DNA from: Xylanibacter ruminicola Ga6B6
Lineage (GTDB): Bacteria > Bacteroidota > Bacteroidia > Bacteroidales > Bacteroidaceae
DNA length: 64,000 nucleotides
Reading direction: 5' to 3'
NCBI RefSeq assembly: GCF_000687715.1
Contig: NZ_JHXD01000003.1
Coordinates: forward strand, 62,001-126,000
Below the pieces are notes generated by a model. The model was not told the DNA's origin and did not search any database. It saw only the letters and a list, made by a program, of their open reading frames with translations. The first letter of the stretch is position 1. Each line of letters starts with the position of its first letter. The translations under genes were made by a program, and so were the position numbers. Shown here in pieces: positions 1 to 7,359 of the stretch.

Positions 1-61
1 AGGTTTAATATTCGCACCTTCATCTATTAGTATTCGCAACTGCACTACTTCACGGTGTAAT

Positions 62-93
62 GGTCACGTGGTCACAGCTGTGACCATGTGACC
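62..93. repeat. 32-bp near-perfect palindrome, copy 1
   Basis: The site is built of four 8-bp units: GGTCACGT, GGTCACAG, then the inverted copies CTGTGACC and ATGTGACC. Only one position (G68) breaks perfect dyad symmetry. A second, perfect copy lies at 183-214. The two copies flank an AT-rich spacer. Such a layout suits an iteron or operator bound by a dimeric protein, but no binding protein can be assigned from sequence alone. Confidence 0.85.
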
Positions 94-182
94 GCAGTGA
101 GGAAGATGTGATGTTTTGTTGTGACTAACTTATTGATAAATAGATAATTACGAATAAAAACAAATAATCAAAAGGATAAAAT
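94..182. other. AT-rich spacer between palindromes, possible unwinding region or promoter
   Basis: This 89-bp stretch is strongly AT-rich, especially 127-182, and separates the two GTCAC palindromes. It could be a DNA-unwinding element of a small replication origin or simply the promoter region of the next gene. No clear TAnnTTTG element is seen in it. Origin function is inference from the layout and the nearby primase-like gene. Confidence 0.35.
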
Positions 183-214
183 GGTCACATGGTCACAGCT
201 GTGACCATGTGACC
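183..214. repeat. 32-bp perfect palindrome, copy 2
   Basis: The units GGTCACAT, GGTCACAG, CTGTGACC and ATGTGACC form a perfect 32-bp dyad. It repeats the site at 62-93 with one base changed and lies 121 bp downstream of it. The GTG at 209, the most upstream possible start of the following ORF, falls inside this palindrome. A protein bound here could therefore block translation or transcription of that gene. Confidence 0.88.
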
Positions 215-226
215 GATAAACATGAA

Positions 227-1696
227 ATGAGTATGAAGACCGAAGAAATTAAAAAGATTGTTGACGACGAGCGCACTGAGCAATTAACGGTTCAGGTGTG
301 CCGTCATTGGCAGGTGGCTGCCGACCGGCTTGAGTGCTTGGTACAGGAACTGACTGATGGTATGGATACTTGTGTTGAGGCTGAAGTCTATGCAGCCATC
401 ATGCGTATGCAGAGTACGATGACGGCCTTGGTCGAGCTGAATAAGATGCCTTGCGCATTTTTATATTCCGAGTATCTGGATCGCATCGATAAGATGGTGT
501 GCAACAACAGTTTACGCAAATCGGTAATAACGCTTACCAGTAATTATTTGGGCGAGCCATTAGCGCATAAGTCGGTATCGTTTGTGGATCTTTCGCAGCA
601 GATGATGAATCAGTATTTTGCTATGCCACCTCAAGAGGCTAAGAACGCACAGCCTGAAAGTTCGCCATTGCAATACTTTATGTATGTTTGTGCTCAGCAT
701 CTTAAGCCAGAAGATTTGATAGTGATGGCCACCATTGTTAATAGTATAAACGAGAAAGATGCATCGCAGGATAAAGATTTGGCAACCACCTATTTTAAAA
801 CATTACACCAAGCGATGGATTCGATAGGTACGGGTTTAACCAACAATATGCAGGTTATGGTACTTTGGCTGTTGGTTCTGATGCTATTGCCAGGAATGCT
901 TGTGAGCATTATGAAGAGTAACCGAAGTAAAGGCAAGGCAATGGCCAACCTGCTTGATAAGGAATTGGCACGTGTGCGAAAGAGCAACACCTGGGAGGCC
1001 TATTGGAAAGAACATCGTGATACACTCAGGGTGGTAAACGATAGCTGCTCGTGGATGGAAGTGATGGCTGCCGAGCGCAGTAAAGAGCTGCAGGAACTGG
1101 CACAGGTACCTGGTGGACTGTTTGCCAAATGGAGTGCCGATCGCGAGGCGTTCGACCGGGATTTTCAGGAGGCACAACTTGGTGATGAGCAAATCCGTTA
1201 TTTCATTTTCCACCTTGCATCGCTTTGCGAAGTTGCCCGCGAACTGGATCCTACCACCAAGTTCGGACAAGAGCAGCTGGTAAACACCGATGTTCAGCAG
1301 ATAGGCGAGGCTGTGATAAATGCTGCCAATAAACTTGCCAATCTTCTTGACGAGAAGTGGATGCCCCATTATATAAATATGTGGAGGGAGTTGATAGAGG
1401 ATGAAAACATATTTGCTCACCTGAAGGTTACTCGTAAAAGTCCGCATAATAATCAGTTTACTGCCCGCTTTTTCTGTCATTTGGTGGGAGAAATGAAAAA
1501 AAGTGCAATGTTTGGCGCTCATTCCGACCGCGATTTAGCCCAAAAGCTTACTGAGGTACGATATGTTGACACATTCAGAAAGAATATTCAGGAAGGTTTT
1601 AGTAGTGAAGACGAAAAATTGAAAAAAGTTTTTAGTGCTATCTATCAGAAATATAACCAGTTAGCAAACTCTAAGAATAATTGCACTATTAGCTAG
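227..1696 (+). CDS. Hypothetical protein with one central membrane segment
   Basis: I do not recognise the family. From ATG 227 the product is about 489 residues; the frame is open from a GTG at 209, but that codon lies inside the 32-bp palindrome, so 227 or 233 is the more likely start. The protein is mostly helical and charged, with a single strongly hydrophobic stretch (LWLLVLMLLPGMLVSIM) near residues 210-228, followed by basic residues. That suggests a membrane-anchored protein with large N- and C-terminal soluble parts. It lies just upstream of a VirE-N/DUF3987 gene that has its own promoter-like element, so the two may belong to one mobile unit. Base use is more AT-rich than in the neighbouring ribosomal genes. 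Reading frame confidence is high, function unknown. Confidence 0.75.
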   Translation: MSMKTEEIKKIVDDERTEQLTVQVCRHWQVAADRLECLVQELTDGMDTCVEAEVYAAIMRMQSTMTALVELNKMPCAFLYSEYLDRIDKMVCNNSLRKSVITLTSNYLGEPLAHKSVSFVDLSQQMMNQYFAMPPQEAKNAQPESSPLQYFMYVCAQHLKPEDLIVMATIVNSINEKDASQDKDLATTYFKTLHQAMDSIGTGLTNNMQVMVLWLLVLMLLPGMLVSIMKSNRSKGKAMANLLDKELARVRKSNTWEAYWKEHRDTLRVVNDSCSWMEVMAAERSKELQELAQVPGGLFAKWSADREAFDRDFQEAQLGDEQIRYFIFHLASLCEVARELDPTTKFGQEQLVNTDVQQIGEAVINAANKLANLLDEKWMPHYINMWRELIEDENIFAHLKVTRKSPHNNQFTARFFCHLVGEMKKSAMFGAHSDRDLAQKLTEVRYVDTFRKNIQEGFSSEDEKLKKVFSAIYQKYNQLANSKNNCTIS

Positions 1697-1707
1697 AATT
1701 ATCCCAT

Positions 1708-1738
1708 TTTGAAGGTGCAAAACCCCTTGCGACCTTTG
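1708..1738 (+). promoter_or_regulatory. Bacteroidetes-type promoter of the VirE-N/DUF3987 gene
   Basis: TTTG at 1708-1711 and GACCTTTG at 1731-1738 are separated by 19 bp, close to the TTTG / TAnnTTTG consensus. Predicted transcription would begin only a few bases before the ATG at 1747, giving a very short leader and favouring ATG 1747 or 1756 as the start. Confidence 0.6.
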
Positions 1739-1746
1739 CCGCCGAT

Positions 1747-3891
1747 ATGATACAAATGGCATCATCTTTTAGCGGCAAGCCTCGCAAGGCGAGCATGGCT
1801 GCTTACCGTCAGCTGCTGGCGGAGAATCACGTAGAGGAAATCCTCACCGACGTGAAGCAGAACAAGAATTTGAGTCGCAAGAAGGAACTGCCTGTATGGC
1901 TGCCTCTTGCAGAGTGTTTTACCAACGGAACCCGTAAAGCTGAAGATGCTGTACCTTCGGGACTTTTCTTCCTCGACATCGATGAGAAGGGTCTGACTGA
2001 GGAGCTCTGGGGTAAGGTTTGGACGGAGAACCTGATAGACGAATGCCGTATTGCGTATTTTGCCGAGAGTGCCGGAGGTGGTACCCACATCTGGGCTTGG
2101 CGTACACCTGGGGCTACCATCGAGGAGGATATCCAGAAACTGGCTGCCCGACTCGGGGTAAGTTACGATTCGCATGTTACCGACCTGGCCCGATGCTGTT
2201 TTATGGTTAGTGAGCAGTATGTGAGGTTTCTCGATCCTGCGGTGTTCGAGCCTCTTACCGAGGAGCAGAAGAAGCTGTATGAGGTTGGAAACCATCCAGT
2301 TGCTGAGAGTGAAGCTGCACCTGTCGCATCGTCTTCCTCATCTCTTAACTACAAGGGTATTCCTTATGAGAGCATCGTATCGGGATTGCTCCTGAAGTTG
2401 GGATATGGCGATGCTCCAGCCGAAGGTGAGCGTAATATGGCACTCTATACAATGAGTCGCTATATGCGTTTCATCTGCGATTTCGACGAGCAGAAGCTTT
2501 TCTCAATTCTTCCTCATTGGGGACTGTCTGACCATGAGACTATTTCTACCATCAAAAGCGCTGTGGGCAGTACCCGCCCCTCGGATATGCCTTCGATTAT
2601 GAAGGATGTGCTGTCCACCTTGGGAGCAGTAGCTGAAGCTGGTCAGGATGGTGATGACGAGACCTTTGTAGCTCCTGTTGATAAGGAATTGCCTGGCATA
2701 CTTCAGGACCTTTCCGATCATGCTCCTGAAGAATTCCGCGAGGCTACCCTGATGGCCGCCATGCCTATGCTTGGCACATTGGCCACAAGTGTCAGGGCCA
2801 AATATCGCGACGGCAAGCTGAATTCACCCAGTTTTATCGTGGATATCGAGGCGCCTCAGGCCACTGGTAAGTCGTTCGTGGATACTGAGTACGAACTGCT
2901 GATGGATCCTATCATCAAGCAGGACGAGGTGGAGTGGCAGAAGGAAATCGAGTACTCGCTGGCCAAGAAAAACGGCGAGGAGGTGGAGAATCCCTGCAGT
3001 CAGATTCGTATCATCGAACCTAACATCGGTGTGTCGGCATTCCTGGAGCGTGCTCTCTATGCCAAGGGTAAGCATCTGTTTACCTATGCCCCTGAGATTG
3101 AGACTGTTCTGAAGAATAACAAGGGAGGTGCGTGGACAGAGAAGAACGACCTGTTCCGCCTGGCTTACGACAACAAACCTTGGGGACAGCACCGCATTTC
3201 GAAGGATTCGTTCTCGGGTAAGGTCACCCTCTATTATAATATGGTGATGTGTGGTACACCTAATAAGTGCCGTGCTTTCTTTGCCGATGCCGAGAGTGGT
3301 CTGGTTAGCCGAGTAACGCCTGTGCTTCTGCCTGACATGGTAGGTGCCAAGATGCCTAAGTTTAAGACGTGGACCAAGGAAGAGGAGGAAAAGGTGAAAC
3401 GCCAGTGTCTCTGTTTGATGGATGAGGAGGGTGAGGTAAGTCTGCCTCTTATCAATCAGGCCATCGAAGAGTGGGACGAAGGTAAGCGTCAGGAGTATCT
3501 GCAGACACTACGATATTCTATCGATGTGCTTCGTCGTCGTGCTGCACTCAATGGTTTCCGTGCCGGCATCATCGCCTATCTGCTCGAAGGCAGGCAGGAA
3601 ACTGACCGAGCCATTAAGTTTGCCATCTGGTATGCTGAGCGTTGTTTCTATTATCAGTTGCTGATTTATGGCAATAAGATTGATGCCTTGCGCGATGGCG
3701 CTATCAGTGCTCAGGCCTCAAAGGGTAATATTCGCTACCTGGATGCTTTGTCTAAGGAGTTCTCAAAGGAAGATTTGGTAAATCTCCGTTTGGCAAATGG
3801 TGAATCGGGTGTGGTAAAGACCATTATTTACCGTTGGGTTAAAGAAGGCAAAATTGTGAAGATTGACACCAACCTCTGGCAGAAATGCTAG
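1747..3891 (+). CDS. VirE-N (BT4734-like) and DUF3987 domain protein, primase-helicase-like
   Basis: The 714-residue protein has the two-part architecture common in Bacteroidetes mobile elements. Residues 1-180 resemble the VirE N-terminal/BT4734-like domain (basic start, then FFLDIDEKGL and a GGGTHIWAW segment), which is related to primase-type folds. Residues about 315-690 resemble DUF3987, a P-loop helicase-like domain; the PQATGKS segment near residue 370 looks like the Walker A loop. Such proteins are thought to act in replication or mobilisation of integrated elements, which is family knowledge and not shown here. Two GTCAC palindromes lie about 1.5 kb upstream. ATG 1756 is an alternative start. 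No integrase or relaxase is adjacent, so the element appears incomplete or very small. Confidence 0.82.
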   Translation: MIQMASSFSGKPRKASMAAYRQLLAENHVEEILTDVKQNKNLSRKKELPVWLPLAECFTNGTRKAEDAVPSGLFFLDIDEKGLTEELWGKVWTENLIDECRIAYFAESAGGGTHIWAWRTPGATIEEDIQKLAARLGVSYDSHVTDLARCCFMVSEQYVRFLDPAVFEPLTEEQKKLYEVGNHPVAESEAAPVASSSSSLNYKGIPYESIVSGLLLKLGYGDAPAEGERNMALYTMSRYMRFICDFDEQKLFSILPHWGLSDHETISTIKSAVGSTRPSDMPSIMKDVLSTLGAVAEAGQDGDDETFVAPVDKELPGILQDLSDHAPEEFREATLMAAMPMLGTLATSVRAKYRDGKLNSPSFIVDIEAPQATGKSFVDTEYELLMDPIIKQDEVEWQKEIEYSLAKKNGEEVENPCSQIRIIEPNIGVSAFLERALYAKGKHLFTYAPEIETVLKNNKGGAWTEKNDLFRLAYDNKPWGQHRISKDSFSGKVTLYYNMVMCGTPNKCRAFFADAESGLVSRVTPVLLPDMVGAKMPKFKTWTKEEEEKVKRQCLCLMDEEGEVSLPLINQAIEEWDEGKRQEYLQTLRYSIDVLRRRAALNGFRAGIIAYLLEGRQETDRAIKFAIWYAERCFYYQLLIYGNKIDALRDGAISAQASKGNIRYLDALSKEFSKEDLVNLRLANGESGVVKTIIYRWVKEGKIVKIDTNLWQKC

Positions 3892-3950
3892 AGGTATGGT
3901 GTTGAAAATCAAGTATTTTGCGTGTAATTTGATAAAAAATGTGTAAAAAC

Positions 3951-3981
3951 TTGGTAGTTTTGTAAAAAATCAGTAACTTTG
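3951..3981 (+). promoter_or_regulatory. Promoter of rpsU
   Basis: TTGG at 3951-3954 and TAACTTTG at 3974-3981 are 19 bp apart and match the Bacteroidetes consensus. The transcript would start near 3986. The leader 3988-4014 can fold, with GCTTTTCG facing CGAAAGC. No Shine-Dalgarno precedes the rpsU ATG. Confidence 0.8.
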
Positions 3982-4048
3982 CACCCGCTTTTCGAGGCAC
4001 TGGGCCCGAAAGCATTAAGTTTAACATAAATAATTAAAAGCAAAACAA

Positions 4049-4240
4049 ATGATTATTGTACCAGTAAAGGAAGGCGAGAACATTGAGAAGGCTCTCAAGA
4101 AGTTCAAGAGAAAGTTCGAGAAGACAGGTGTTGTAAAGGAGCTGCGTCGTCGTCAGCAGTTTGACAAGCCATCTGTACTGAAGCGCCTGAAGATGGAGCA
4201 CGCTGTATATGTTCAGCAGCTTCGCGCTAACGAGGAATAA
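4049..4240 (+). CDS. rpsU: Small ribosomal subunit protein bS21
   Basis: This 63-residue, highly basic protein (start MIIVPVKEGENIEKALKKFK) is bS21, of normal family length. bS21 sits near the 3' end of 16S rRNA, next to the anti-Shine-Dalgarno; in Bacteroidia it helps hide that sequence, which explains the rarity of Shine-Dalgarno use in this phylum (established knowledge). The gene has its own promoter and stands before xerC and hpf. Its leader is A-rich (AATTAAAAGCAAAACAA) without a Shine-Dalgarno, although a strong one has been reported for rpsU in some other Bacteroidia. Confidence 0.97.
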   Translation: MIIVPVKEGENIEKALKKFKRKFEKTGVVKELRRRQQFDKPSVLKRLKMEHAVYVQQLRANEE

Positions 4241-4257
4241 AAAAAGTTCCCCGAAAA

Positions 4258-4289
4258 TTTGGTAGTTTCGAGAAATTTCCGTAAATTCG
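4258..4289 (+). promoter_or_regulatory. Promoter of xerC
   Basis: TTTGG at 4258-4262 and TAAATTCG at 4282-4289 are about 19 bp apart. The -33 part (TTTGGTAGTTTCG) is almost the same as that of rpsU (TTGGTAGTTTTG). The -7 element is a weaker match, so expression may be modest or partly by read-through from rpsU. Confidence 0.6.
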
Positions 4290-4316
4290 TACCCAAATAC
4301 TAAAGGTTGCGATTTT

Positions 4317-5198
4317 ATGATGATTAACCAGTTTCTGGACTACCTGCGCTACGAGCGGAATACATCTCCGCTAACGGTGCAGACATACGAAGAAAGTCTT
4401 AGGGACTTTGCATCGTATCTGACTTTTAGGGATAATGATCTCTCTTTAGGTTCGGTTGATGCCGACCTGATCCGTGACTGGATGGAGAGTCTCATGGATA
4501 AAGGAAACTCTGCCTCAACAATCAATAAGAAATTGAGCGCACTGCGTTCCTTTTACCGCTTTGCCCTAAAGAGACAACTGGTTAAGGCCGACCCAGCGCA
4601 TGCTGTTGTAGGTCCAAAGAAATCAAAACCACTGCCGCAGTTCCTTCGCGAAGGAGAAATGGACCGTCTGATAGACGGCGTAGAGTGGGATAGTTCTTTT
4701 AATAATGTACGTGCGCGTACCATATTATTACTATTCTACGAAGCCGGTCTTCGACGTGCGGAACTTGTAAGTCTGAACGATAGGGATGTAGACTTTGATG
4801 CGGCACAACTGAAAGTAACGGGAAAAAGGAATAAGCAGCGCATAGTGCCCTTCGGTGCTGAGCTGGCCGAGGTGCTCAAGCAGTATCAGTCTGCTCGCAA
4901 CGAACAATTCGGCGAAACCTGCGGCGCGCTTTTTCTGAGCGACAAAGGGCAGCGGATTACCGACAGTCAGGTTTATCAGATCGTGAAGAAGTATCTTTCG
5001 ATGGTTACCTCGCTGAAAAAACGTTCGCCACACGTGCTTAGGCACACCTTTGCCACTGCCATGCTGAACAATGGTGCCGGGTTGGAAACAATCAAGAGTT
5101 TGTTAGGACACGCCAGTGTTAGTACAACCGAGATTTATACCCACACCACGTTTGAGCAACTAAAGCGAATTTATAAAGAGGCTCATCCTAGAGCCTGA
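4317..5198 (+). CDS. xerC: Tyrosine recombinase, XerC/XerD type
   Basis: The 293-residue protein has the XerC/D layout: an N-terminal SAM-like core-binding domain (residues 1-90) and a C-terminal catalytic domain. The active-site set is complete: R146 in AGLRRAEL, K170 in the beta-hairpin VTGKRNK, H239 and R242 in HVLRH, H265 in LLGHAS, and nucleophile Y274 in TEIYTH. Xer recombinases resolve chromosome dimers at dif. The position between rpsU and hpf in a housekeeping block argues for the chromosomal Xer and against a mobile-element integrase. Whether it is the XerC or XerD partner cannot be decided here. Translation starts at the ATG pair 4317/4320. Confidence 0.9.
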   Translation: MMINQFLDYLRYERNTSPLTVQTYEESLRDFASYLTFRDNDLSLGSVDADLIRDWMESLMDKGNSASTINKKLSALRSFYRFALKRQLVKADPAHAVVGPKKSKPLPQFLREGEMDRLIDGVEWDSSFNNVRARTILLLFYEAGLRRAELVSLNDRDVDFDAAQLKVTGKRNKQRIVPFGAELAEVLKQYQSARNEQFGETCGALFLSDKGQRITDSQVYQIVKKYLSMVTSLKKRSPHVLRHTFATAMLNNGAGLETIKSLLGHASVSTTEIYTHTTFEQLKRIYKEAHPRA

Positions 5199-5222
5199 AC
5201 CTTTTTATTAACAACCTAAAAT

Positions 5223-5229
5223 AGGAGGT
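5223..5229 (+). promoter_or_regulatory. Strong Shine-Dalgarno of hpf
   Basis: AGGAGGT lies 4 bases before ATG 5234 and is fully complementary to the 16S anti-Shine-Dalgarno. Most genes in this window have only A-rich sequence before the start, so this is exceptional here. Confidence 0.7.
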
Positions 5230-5233
5230 AATT

Positions 5234-5533
5234 ATGGAGATTAAGATTAAGTCGATTCACTTCGACGCTACCGAGAAGTTAGAGGCGTTCATCGAAAAGA
5301 AGGTCGCCAAGTTAGAAAAATCGTTTGAGGATATACAGAAAGTAGAGGTGCAACTTAAAGTAGTCAAGCCAGCCACGGCTCAAAATAAGGAAGCAAGTCT
5401 TGAGGTTTTCGTTCCAGGAACCACTCTCTTCGTAGACAAGACATGTGACACTTTTGAGGAAGGAATTGACCTTTGCGTGGATTCTATGAGGGCTCAATTG
5501 ACGAAATTTAAGGAAAAATTGAGAAATAGATAA
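5234..5533 (+). CDS. hpf: Ribosome hibernation promoting factor, short form (HPF/RaiA)
   Basis: The 99-residue protein matches the short HPF/RaiA (S30Ae) family over its whole length: a beta-alpha-beta start (MEIKIKSIHFDATEKLEAFIEKKVAKLEK) and a C-terminal helix (FEEGIDLCVDSMRAQLTKFKEKLRNR). It lacks the C-terminal dimerisation domain of long HPF. The family binds the A/P-site region of the 30S subunit and inactivates ribosomes in slow growth. The gene is 35 bp after xerC and has an unusually strong Shine-Dalgarno. A promoter for the tRNA-tuf unit follows at once. Confidence 0.95.
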   Translation: MEIKIKSIHFDATEKLEAFIEKKVAKLEKSFEDIQKVEVQLKVVKPATAQNKEASLEVFVPGTTLFVDKTCDTFEEGIDLCVDSMRAQLTKFKEKLRNR

Positions 5534-5550
5534 AAAAAACTCGAAAAAGT

Positions 5551-5581
5551 TTTGGTAATTCAAAAATAAGTCGTAACTTTG
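5551..5581 (+). promoter_or_regulatory. Promoter of the tRNA-tuf transcription unit
   Basis: TTTGG at 5551-5555 and TAACTTTG at 5574-5581 form a near-consensus pair. The extended -33 (TTTTGGTAATTC) is like those of rpsU and xerC. Confidence 0.8.
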
Positions 5582-5627
5582 CAGCCGTTTTCCGACAGGT
5601 CGTAAATCTGAAACAGAGAACGGCTGC
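5581..5627 (+). other. Leader hairpin before tRNA-Thr
   Basis: GCAGCCGTT (5581-5589) and AACGGCTGC (5619-5627) form a perfect 9-bp stem around a 29-nt loop, at the predicted 5' end of the tRNA precursor. It probably acts in precursor folding or processing; there is no U-tract, so it is not a terminator. Confidence 0.55.
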
Positions 5628-5635
5628 TTAGAAAA

Positions 5636-5709
5636 GCCTCTTTAGCTCAGTTGGCCAGAGCACGTGATTTGTAATCTCGGGGTCGTTGGTTCGAATCCGA
5701 CAAGAGGCT
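5636..5709 (+). tRNA. tRNA-Thr (UGU)
   Basis: A 74-nt cloverleaf: acceptor GCCTCTT / AAGAGGC, D-arm TAGCTCAGTTGGCCAGAGCA, anticodon loop TTTGTAA with anticodon TGT, T-arm GTTGGTTCGAATCCGAC. The anticodon stem has one T-T mismatch. CCA is not encoded. Confidence 0.95.
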
Positions 5710-5804
5710 CAAGAAGGAAGGAGGAGGGTAGGCGAAAGCCAATCCGCTTGGTTCGAAAGAACAAAAGGGAAGGTCGTCCCTCGCTTAATAAGCGGAAATG
5801 ACAT

Positions 5805-5887
5805 GGGTGTTTTCCAGAGTGGCCAAATGGGGCAGACTGTAAATCTGCTGTCTTTCGACTTCGGTGGTTCGAATCCATCAGCACCCA
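5805..5887 (+). tRNA. tRNA-Tyr (GUA)
   Basis: An 83-nt class II tRNA with a long variable arm. Acceptor GGGTGTT / AGCACCC, anticodon stem-loop GCAGACTGTAAATCTGC with anticodon GTA, T-arm ending GGTTCGAATCC. CCA is not encoded (ACCCAC follows). The 95-bp spacer before it contains small hairpins. Confidence 0.95.
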
Positions 5888-5902
5888 CTTCAAGAGATGT
5901 TT

Positions 5903-5975
5903 GCGGAAATAGCTCAGTTGATAGAGCACTAGCCTTCCAAGCTGGGGGTCGCGGGTTTGAGCCCCGTTTTCCGCT
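5903..5975 (+). tRNA. tRNA-Gly (UCC)
   Basis: A 73-nt cloverleaf with acceptor GCGGAAA / TTTCCGC, anticodon loop CTTCCAA (anticodon TCC) on stem CTAGC / GCTGG, and T-loop TTTGAGC. It lies 15 bp after tRNA-Tyr and 10 bp before tRNA-Thr(GGU) in one transcript. Confidence 0.95.
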
Positions 5976-5985
5976 CCAAGAACAT

Positions 5986-6057
<72 letters not shown>

Positions 6058-6121
6058 CTCTTGCGATTAGAAGGAGGAAACTGAAAATTCGTAATAATTA
6101 ACAAAATTAATAACAAGTAAA

Positions 6122-7306
6122 ATGGCAAAAGAGAATTTTGTGCGCACCAAACCGCACGTAAACATCGGTACTATCGGTCACGTTGACCACGGTAAGACAA
6201 CTCTGACAGCTGCTATCACAACTGTGCTGGCAAAGGCTGGTCTCTCTGAGGTTAAGTCATTCGATCAGATTGACAACGCTCCCGAGGAGAAGGAGCGTGG
6301 TATCACTATTAACACCGCTCACGTTGAGTACGAGACTGCTACTCGTCACTACGCTCACGTTGACTGCCCAGGACACGCTGACTATGTAAAGAACATGGTA
6401 ACTGGTGCTGCTCAGATGGACGGTGCTATTCTTGTTGTAGCTGCTACTGACGGTCCTATGCCTCAGACTCGTGAGCACGTTCTGCTCGCTCGTCAGGTAA
6501 ACGTTCCCCGTCTGGTTGTATTCCTGAACAAGTGCGATATGGTTGAGGATGAGGAGATGCTGGAGCTCGTTGAGATGGAGGTTCAGGAGATTCTCGCTCA
6601 GTACGAGTTCGAGGAGGATACTCCTATCATTCGTGGTTCTGCCCTTGGTGCACTGAACGGTGTTGCTAAGTGGGAGGAGAAGGTAATGGAGCTCATGAAC
6701 ACTTGTGATACATGGATCCAGGAGCCTCCTCGTGCAACTGACAAGCCATTCTTGATGCCTGTTGAGGATGTATTCTCAATCACAGGTCGTGGTACAGTTG
6801 CTACTGGTCGTATCGAGACTGGTGTTATCCACGTTGGTGATGAGGTTGAGCTGCTCGGTCTTGGTGAGGACAAGAAGTCAGTTGTAACTGGCGTTGAGAT
6901 GTTCCGCAAGATTCTTGATGAGGGTCAGGCTGGTGATAACGTAGGTCTGCTGCTCCGCGGTATCGACAAGAACGAGATCAAGCGTGGTATGGTACTCTGC
7001 CACCCAGGTCAGATCAAGCCATTCAAGAAGTTCAAGGCTTCTATCTACGTTCTGAAGAAGGAAGAGGGTGGTCGTCACACTCCATTCGGAAACAAGTATC
7101 GTCCTCAGTTCTATCTCCGCACAATGGACTGCACAGGTGAGATTTCACTGCCCGCAGGTGTTGAGATGGTAATGCCTGGTGATAACGTAGAGATCACTGT
7201 TGAGCTTATCTACGCTGTAGCTCTGAACCCAGGTCTGCGCTTCGCTATCCGTGAGGGTGGTCGCACAGTAGGTTCTGGTCAGATCACAGAGGTTTACGAG
7301 GACTAA
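6122..7306 (+). CDS. tuf: Elongation factor Tu
   Basis: The 394-residue GTPase delivers aminoacyl-tRNA to the ribosomal A site. G1 GHVDHGKTT is at residues 19-27, G3 DCPGH near 80, G4 NKCD near 136 and SAL near 173; domains 2 and 3 follow, ending in the normal [12 protein letters not shown]. The gene is cotranscribed with the tRNA group upstream, an order shared by many bacteria, and followed by tRNA-Trp and secE-nusG. The start has the usual A-rich lead (TAACAAGTAAA). Codon choice is strongly biased (GGT, CGT, AAG), as expected for a very highly expressed gene. Confidence 0.99.
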   Translation: MAKENFVRTKPHVNIGTIGHVDHGKTTLTAAITTVLAKAGLSEVKSFDQIDNAPEEKERGITINTAHVEYETATRHYAHVDCPGHADYVKNMVTGAAQMDGAILVVAATDGPMPQTREHVLLARQVNVPRLVVFLNKCDMVEDEEMLELVEMEVQEILAQYEFEEDTPIIRGSALGALNGVAKWEEKVMELMNTCDTWIQEPPRATDKPFLMPVEDVFSITGRGTVATGRIETGVIHVGDEVELLGLGEDKKSVVTGVEMFRKILDEGQAGDNVGLLLRGIDKNEIKRGMVLCHPGQIKPFKKFKASIYVLKKEEGGRHTPFGNKYRPQFYLRTMDCTGEISLPAGVEMVMPGDNVEITVELIYAVALNPGLRFAIREGGRTVGSGQITEVYED

Positions 7307-7319
7307 TCCTCAGTAAGCT

Positions 7320-7351
7320 CTAGGAAATCTAGAAATTCTAGTTAAAACTAG
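7320..7351. repeat. Four CTAG sites in 32 bp downstream of tuf
   Basis: CTAG occurs at 7320, 7329, 7338 and 7348, with a 9-10 bp period (AATCTAGAAATTCTAG is a local near-palindrome). It lies in the tuf 3' untranslated region before a GC-rich hairpin. It may be part of a 3'-end structure; no function is assigned. Confidence 0.5.
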
Positions 7352-7359
7352 ATATAGCC

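Noticed and set aside
1..60. On the - strand the first 60 bases can be read as VVQLRILIDEGANI, like an ankyrin repeat, or as a start MKVRILN from ATG at 23-21.
   Set aside because: The first frame has a stop just upstream and no good start; the second gives only seven codons before the window edge. Too little to call a gene.
62..214. Palindromes considered as the start of a CRISPR array.
   Set aside because: Only two copies, perfectly dyad-symmetric, with an 89-bp spacer and no cas genes.
2824..3192. Long antisense frames in the VirE-N, rpoB, rpoC and tuf genes.
   Set aside because: They lie fully inside strongly supported genes, lack promoters and have shadow-type composition.
4317..5198. 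Tyrosine recombinase considered as the integrase of the VirE-N element.
   Set aside because: It is in the conserved rpsU-xer-hpf-tuf context and has the standard Xer length and motifs.
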